DNA of 64,000 nucleotides from JAOTVV01 sp039591075 (GTDB taxonomy: Bacteria; Gemmatimonadota; Gemmatimonadetes; Gemmatimonadales; GWC2-71-9). The stretch covers positions 1-64,000 of the forward strand of contig JBDHEI010000007.1 in NCBI GenBank assembly GCA_039591075.1. The letters run 5' to 3'. A model generated the notes under the pieces. It had not been told where the DNA came from, made no database searches, and saw only the letters and a list, made by a program, of their open reading frames with translations. The position numbers and the translations under genes were made by a program. Numbering within the stretch: the stretch's first letter is position 1; every line of letters starts with the position of its first letter. Positions 60,272 to 64,000 of the stretch are shown here, one piece after another.

Positions 60272-61666
60272 ATGAGAGCATATAGAGCGCTGCCCCTGCT
60301 TTTGGGGATGCTGGCCGTCAACGGCTGCAAGGATCTGGCGGTACCGGACTTCAACAATCCCAGCATCGACGAGCTGACCGGGCCCGATGCGAGCCGCGTG
60401 GCCGTGGTGACGGCCGCGCAAGGCCTCTTCATCCGCGCCCGCACCGGGATCGCGGCCCGCGCGGGCTGGGTCTCCAACTTGGGCATCATCGGACGCGAGT
60501 CCTTCAACTTCGACGCGGCGGATCCCCGTTTCATCACCGAGCTCCTGCGCGACCCACTGGACGGTGGCAACGGCGCGTTCGGAGGTAATTTCTGGGTCAC
60601 TCCGTATAGAGGTTTCCGCGAGGCCGACATCGTGCTGAACGCCCTGGACGTGCTGGAAACCATGCCCGATGCGGAGAAGAACGGCATTCGGGGTATCGCC
60701 AAGACCTTCCAAGCGCTGTTCCTGTTGCAGGTCATCCTCACGCACGATGACAATGGCGCGGTGGTGACCCTGGCGGAGGATCCCACGGGCGATCCGGAAC
60801 CCATTGTAGACAAGGCGACGGTGTACTCGACCATCGAGTTGCTGCTCGACGCAGCGGACACGGATTTGAGCAACGCCGGCCCAAGTTTCGCGAGCGACCT
60901 GTCGTTCCCGAGCGGGTTTGCCGGGTTCGCCACCCCAGCCACGTTCCGCCAGTTCAATCGCGCCATCCGGGCGCGGGTGGATGTCTACCAGGGGAACTTC
61001 GCGACGGCGCTGACGGATCTGGGGGCTTCGTTCCTGGATGATGCAGCCCCGTTCTCGTTGGGTGTCTACTACAGCTATGGGACGGGATCGGGTGATGCCG
61101 TGAACTCGATTTTCGATCCCTCGGGCCTCATCATCCTGGCGAATGTGGCTATCCGCACCGCTGCCCAGGTGCAGACCGATGGCGTGACACCGGATCAGCG
61201 TTTTGTGGATAAGCTGCGCAGCGTTCCCACTGCCACCGACCAGGCGACTTTGGGGCTCTCGTCGGACCTGGCGTTCAACCTGTATAACAGTGCGGATGCA
61301 CGAGTCCCGATCATTCGTAACGAGGAGTTGATCATACTGCGGGCCGAAGCGAACATCGGGATTGGGGGCGCCGCGAACCTGACGGTGGCCAACGCCGACC
61401 TCAACCTGATTCGCTCGGCGGCTGGACTAGCGCCTATCGACCTGGCCGCCATGACCTCCGCGGAACGCGTCGATGCCCTGCTGTACGAACGGCGCTATTC
61501 ACTCCTGTTCGAGGGTGGTCACCGTTGGATCGACATGCGCCGGTACGGCCGGCTCGCTGACTTGGCGGCGGACGATCAGGTTGCCGGACTGCAATTGCCT
61601 GCGCTGTTCCCGTTCCCCGTTCAGGAGTGTGACGCGAGGGTGCCTCCGCCGAGCCAGGGATGCTAA
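60272..61666 (+). CDS. susD: RagB/SusD-family outer membrane lipoprotein
   Basis: A 464-residue SusD-type substrate-binding lipoprotein with the lipoprotein signal LLLGMLAVNGCKDL and the SusD opening VPDFNNPSIDELTG. Helical TPR-like segments follow, and the C-terminal family signature is EERRYSLLFEGGHRWIDMRR-like (YERRYSLLFEGGHRWIDMR). It caps the SusC barrel and delivers the ligand. Its ATG at 60272 has GAGAGG 11-16 nt upstream. The transcript ends in the terminator at 61720. Confidence 0.93.
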   Translation: MRAYRALPLLLGMLAVNGCKDLAVPDFNNPSIDELTGPDASRVAVVTAAQGLFIRARTGIAARAGWVSNLGIIGRESFNFDAADPRFITELLRDPLDGGNGAFGGNFWVTPYRGFREADIVLNALDVLETMPDAEKNGIRGIAKTFQALFLLQVILTHDDNGAVVTLAEDPTGDPEPIVDKATVYSTIELLLDAADTDLSNAGPSFASDLSFPSGFAGFATPATFRQFNRAIRARVDVYQGNFATALTDLGASFLDDAAPFSLGVYYSYGTGSGDAVNSIFDPSGLIILANVAIRTAAQVQTDGVTPDQRFVDKLRSVPTATDQATLGLSSDLAFNLYNSADARVPIIRNEELIILRAEANIGIGGAANLTVANADLNLIRSAAGLAPIDLAAMTSAERVDALLYERRYSLLFEGGHRWIDMRRYGRLADLAADDQVAGLQLPALFPFPVQECDARVPPPSQGC

Positions 61667-61719
61667 CAACACCGCTGCGGCACCGGATGGACAGGTGACC
61701 GCCCGTCACACCTCAACCT

Positions 61720-61756
61720 CCCCCGCAGTGCTCCCGCGCTGCGGGGGGGTTCTTTT
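61720..61756 (+). terminator. Rho-independent terminator of the susCD operon
   Basis: CCCCCGCAG (61720-61728) pairs with CTGCGGGGG (61739-61747) around a 10-nt loop, followed by GGTTCTTTT. This is the only hairpin in the window with a clear T-tract. Confidence 0.85.
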
Positions 61757-61851
61757 CCGGTCTTCCGGGAAATCTCGAGGGGACGGAGCGAAGCCAAGCA
61801 CGATCGGCACAAGGCCGGACGCGACCTTGGCCGTTAGGTGAGGGTAGACTC

Positions 61852-62607
61852 ATGCGTAGCTGGAACATGTTGGTCGCGGTTGGGATGTTGGGAGTGGGGG
61901 TCTCCGGCGCAGAGGCCCAGACTCGAACGGTGAGTGGGCGGGTGATCGATGCACGCACCAGGAGACCCATCGCGGTGGGCTCGGTGTCCATCAAAGGCGC
62001 AGGCATACGAGACCATCTGCGACCCGACGGCGTGTTCGTGCTCCACGTGCCGCTGCGAGACGTGACCCTGATCATCCAGAGTGACGGTTACCGACGCCAC
62101 ACGATCACGGTCTCGGCGTCGGACCAAACGGTCTTCGTCAGCCTCCTCCCTGACATTGTCGAGGTGGAGGGGGTCGTCGTCGGCCGAAACATCGCCGACC
62201 GTGCCAATCGTGCGACCTCAACCACGACTGTGCGCGCCCGCGACATCGACCGGGTTCCGGCTACGAGCATCAAACAGGCGCTGCAGGGCAAGGTTGCCGG
62301 AGCGGACATTCAGCAGAACTCGGGTGTGCCCGGTGGCGACCTGCAGCTAACGCTCCGTGGGGTGACCACGCTGTTGGGAGCGACGTCCCCCCTCTACATC
62401 GTGGATGGCGTTATTGTGAGCAACGCCTCCATCGGCAGCGGTGCGGCTGCCGTCACCGGGGGGCAGGAGTCCCAACCGGGCCGCATCTCCGACCTGAATC
62501 CCAACGACATCGAGAGTATCGAGATCCTGAAGGGGGCCGCCGCGTCGGCGATGTATGGTTCCAAGGGAGCGAACGGGGTGGTGATCATCACGACGAAAAG
62601 GCGATAG
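61852..62607 (+). CDS. Stand-alone SusC-type plug protein with no beta barrel
   Basis: A 251-residue exported protein: signal peptide (LVAVGMLGVGVSGAEAQ), a carboxypeptidase-regulatory-like domain (RTVSGRVIDARTRRPIAVGS) and a TonB plug domain (LQGKVAGADIQQNSGVPGG, SPLYIVDGVIVSN, LNPNDIESIEILKGAAASAM). It stops exactly at the plug end (VVIITTKRR), where SusC continues into the barrel. The plug is close to that of the susC upstream. No barrel sequence remains downstream before the next convergent gene, and the reading frame is intact, so this looks like a real short gene and not a broken one. Roles such as a sequestering plug or a periplasmic signal domain are guesses. Confidence 0.85.
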   Translation: MRSWNMLVAVGMLGVGVSGAEAQTRTVSGRVIDARTRRPIAVGSVSIKGAGIRDHLRPDGVFVLHVPLRDVTLIIQSDGYRRHTITVSASDQTVFVSLLPDIVEVEGVVVGRNIADRANRATSTTTVRARDIDRVPATSIKQALQGKVAGADIQQNSGVPGGDLQLTLRGVTTLLGATSPLYIVDGVIVSNASIGSGAAAVTGGQESQPGRISDLNPNDIESIEILKGAAASAMYGSKGANGVVIITTKRR

Positions 62608-62652
62608 GGACAAGCCCTCTCCACGGCTCCCTCGGCTCGGGCGCCCTCCTCC

Positions 62653-63594
62653 CTACCGCACAGTCACGAAGTAATTCGAGTGTATGAGCGTGGCCTCGAG
62701 GACCCACTCGATGAGGAGCCCGGATTCCACGCGAATCGCTTCCGTCGAAACTCGTTCGGATGAACCGATCACCTCCGCCTGCACTCTGATGCTCGCTCCC
62801 GTCGGCAACATCGCTTCGGGAACGTCGAATTCGGCGGTGTTCATGCTCGTGACCGTTCCCAAGCGAAACCGACTTTGGCCACGGACGAGGAAGATCCTGA
62901 GATCTCGCGTATTGTAGTTGGTCGTGCGCACGGTGGTTCCGGTCCAGGCCGCGCCGACCGTCACGACCTCCGTCCCCACGAAACCGGTGTGGCGGAGGAG
63001 CCCATTCAGGTCGTCCACGCCGGCGGCGGCCACCCCCACCCGCACGGCTGAAGCCGCAGTCAATGTGAGGAGCGTGCCCGCCCGAACGAGATCCGGGATC
63101 GCGATATCGCGGTTGACCATGGCCTCCCCAATCCGGGAGTCGAGGCCCCGACGCATCGTGAGCATCCCAAACTCGTGCTGCATCACCTCTTGGGCTGCCG
63201 GACTGATCCGGCGGGACTCCGATTCGGCATTCGGACTCGCCCCGAGTGACGTTTGCGGCGCCATGAAGATCGAGTCCGCACCCAGCGAGATCAATGCCGC
63301 GGCGCCCCACGCGTGTTGGCTCACAAGCGCGTAAACCGGGATGTCCGTCGCCGCGATGTCACTCACGATCAGCTGTGCGATGTCGAAGCGGCCTCCCGGA
63401 GAGGCAAGGTCGAGGATGACGGCGGTGCCACCCTCCCGCTCCGCCGTTTCAATCGCTTTGGCGATCACTCCCCGCACCTCAAGCGTAATGGGGCCGGTCA
63501 CGGACACGCGATAGACGGCGGGGGCCTGGGCGGAGGCCGCGGGAGCAGCGAGGCTCAAGACGGCGGCCACCGCGAGGTGCGGCGATCGGTGCAG
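62653..63594 (-). CDS. NfeD/ClpP-fold protein lacking its catalytic residues, apparent CTG start
   Basis: A protein of about 313 residues. The N-terminal half has the NfeD/SppA-like (ClpP-class) fold: VYRVSVTGPITLEVRGVIAK, LDLASPGGRFDIAQLIVSDI and FMAPQTSLGAS. The catalytic-Ser segment reads SQHAWGAAALISLG, with Gly97 where Ser is expected, and no Lys occurs in the region of the partner base, so it is probably inactive. The C-terminal half (from about 205) is a beta-rich domain of unknown role, not the membrane helices of NfeD. The signal HRSPHLAVAAVLSLAAPAAS begins at a CTG (63594) with AAGGGAG 6 nt upstream; the next in-frame ATG upstream (63732) would add about 46 unrelated residues. Confidence 0.7.
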   Translation of the reverse strand: MHRSPHLAVAAVLSLAAPAASAQAPAVYRVSVTGPITLEVRGVIAKAIETAEREGGTAVILDLASPGGRFDIAQLIVSDIAATDIPVYALVSQHAWGAAALISLGADSIFMAPQTSLGASPNAESESRRISPAAQEVMQHEFGMLTMRRGLDSRIGEAMVNRDIAIPDLVRAGTLLTLTAASAVRVGVAAAGVDDLNGLLRHTGFVGTEVVTVGAAWTGTTVRTTNYNTRDLRIFLVRGQSRFRLGTVTSMNTAEFDVPEAMLPTGASIRVQAEVIGSSERVSTEAIRVESGLLIEWVLEATLIHSNYFVTVR

Positions 63595-63790
63595 GGCTTG
63601 CTCCCTTCGAGAGTCTTCTGAACCTAACCGACCCGGGCCGCGGATACCGAACCGGGACTCACGTGTGGCGCCACTGGGCGTCTCCGGTCTGATTGCGACG
63701 GGATCCGGCGCGTTGGAATAGACAGCATCCATGTCCGGTCTGAAAGCGACCACGGAGCCGGTTCGGCAGCTCTAAGAATCCCGACGACGC

Positions 63791-64000
63791 CATGACCACC
63801 GCTGCCGCTCGGGACTTCCAGCCCAAGCGAACGCTGGCGATCCGCCACCGGCCGAGCCGTGCGCGCTTCCTAACCCGAGATTTCGGGATGCCGGTGGATA
63901 TCGTGACGAATCTCGATGAGCTCGCCCTGGGCGGCGTCCACAGTACAACCGAGAGACCGTACCGTTTCTGCACCGCACCGCACATGCGCCTGCCGCGATT
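63791..64000 (+). CDS. Possible gene start running off the window, unknown
   Basis: An ATG at 63791 opens a frame (MTTAAARDFQPKRTLAIRHR and on) that stays open to the window end, 70 codons. The 5' end is here and the 3' end is missing. There is no clear Shine-Dalgarno and no recognisable domain, so it may not be a gene. The gap between the CTG start at 63594 and this ATG holds nothing else I can support. Confidence 0.25.

Noticed and set aside
58758..60281. Minus-strand open frame of 507 codons inside susC
   Set aside because: It is antisense to a coherent SusC barrel and has no signal, motif or Shine-Dalgarno.
1..64000. CRISPR array, prophage or insertion sequence
   Set aside because: No regularly spaced repeats, cas, transposase, integrase or phage genes were recognised anywhere in the window.

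Overview
This is a G+C-rich chromosomal window from a Gram-negative bacterium, most likely a member of the Gemmatimonadota or a close relative. Three Hanks-type Ser/Thr kinases with the GGMATVYLA/DLKH style of glycine loop, a SusC/SusD outer-membrane pair in a non-Bacteroidetes sequence context, an RND-TolC efflux set (two membranes), and a large MoxR/vWA/DUF4159/DUF4175 operon all point that way. I ran no database search, so the taxonomy is inference. I see no IS element, phage, integrase or CRISPR array.

Layout. 1-7.7 kb: a PHP-domain phosphoesterase, then a fatty-acid beta-oxidation unit in which a FadR-like TetR repressor diverges from fadN-fadA-fadE, with a matching operator at each promoter. 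7.7-13.4 kb: a hemerythrin and a PAS-PAS-GGDEF diguanylate cyclase on the minus strand, then a TPP riboswitch placed unexpectedly ahead of a zinc alcohol dehydrogenase and an SLC12-like transporter. 13.4-21 kb: a minus-strand tripartite efflux operon (RND pump, TolC, adaptor) that runs into a type II NADH dehydrogenase, plus an unknown protein. 21-28.7 kb: an enolase-superfamily enzyme, an unknown membrane-anchored protein, a fatty acid desaturase, a small protein, a membrane Ser/Thr kinase, a lipoprotein and a UbiA/MenA-type prenyltransferase.

28.8-43.8 kb is the most striking region: nine minus-strand genes, mostly with overlapping start and stop codons. In transcription order they are a secreted DUF4159 protein, a large vWA/GATase-like membrane protein, a caspase/legumain-fold protein that appears to lack its catalytic Cys, a TPR-gluzincin protease, a second DUF4159 protein, a MoxR AAA+ ATPase, a DUF58 protein, a BatA-like vWA protein and a 1149-residue DUF4175 coiled-coil membrane protein. 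They look like one envelope-associated machine of unknown purpose.

44-56.7 kb: a SnoaL-like protein, an AI-2E-family permease, a kinase-FGE-hydrolase triple fusion, a small ACT-domain protein, a hemolysin-III-family membrane protein, a small DUF6982-like protein, a GAF/zinc-ribbon protein, a cyclase-family (kynurenine-formamidase-like) lipoprotein, an oligopeptidase-B-like peptidase, a third kinase and a membrane HEAGH protein. 56.8-64 kb: a degenerate-looking tRNA-Arg(CCG) with a hairpin, a SusC-SusD operon ending in a clear terminator, a stand-alone SusC-type plug protein with no barrel, and an NfeD/ClpP-fold protein lacking its catalytic residues. A reading frame enters the right edge.

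Two genes (near 43787 and 63594) appear to start at CTG codons that follow good Shine-Dalgarno sequences. Start choices elsewhere were made from Shine-Dalgarno spacing, signal peptides and neighbouring stops.
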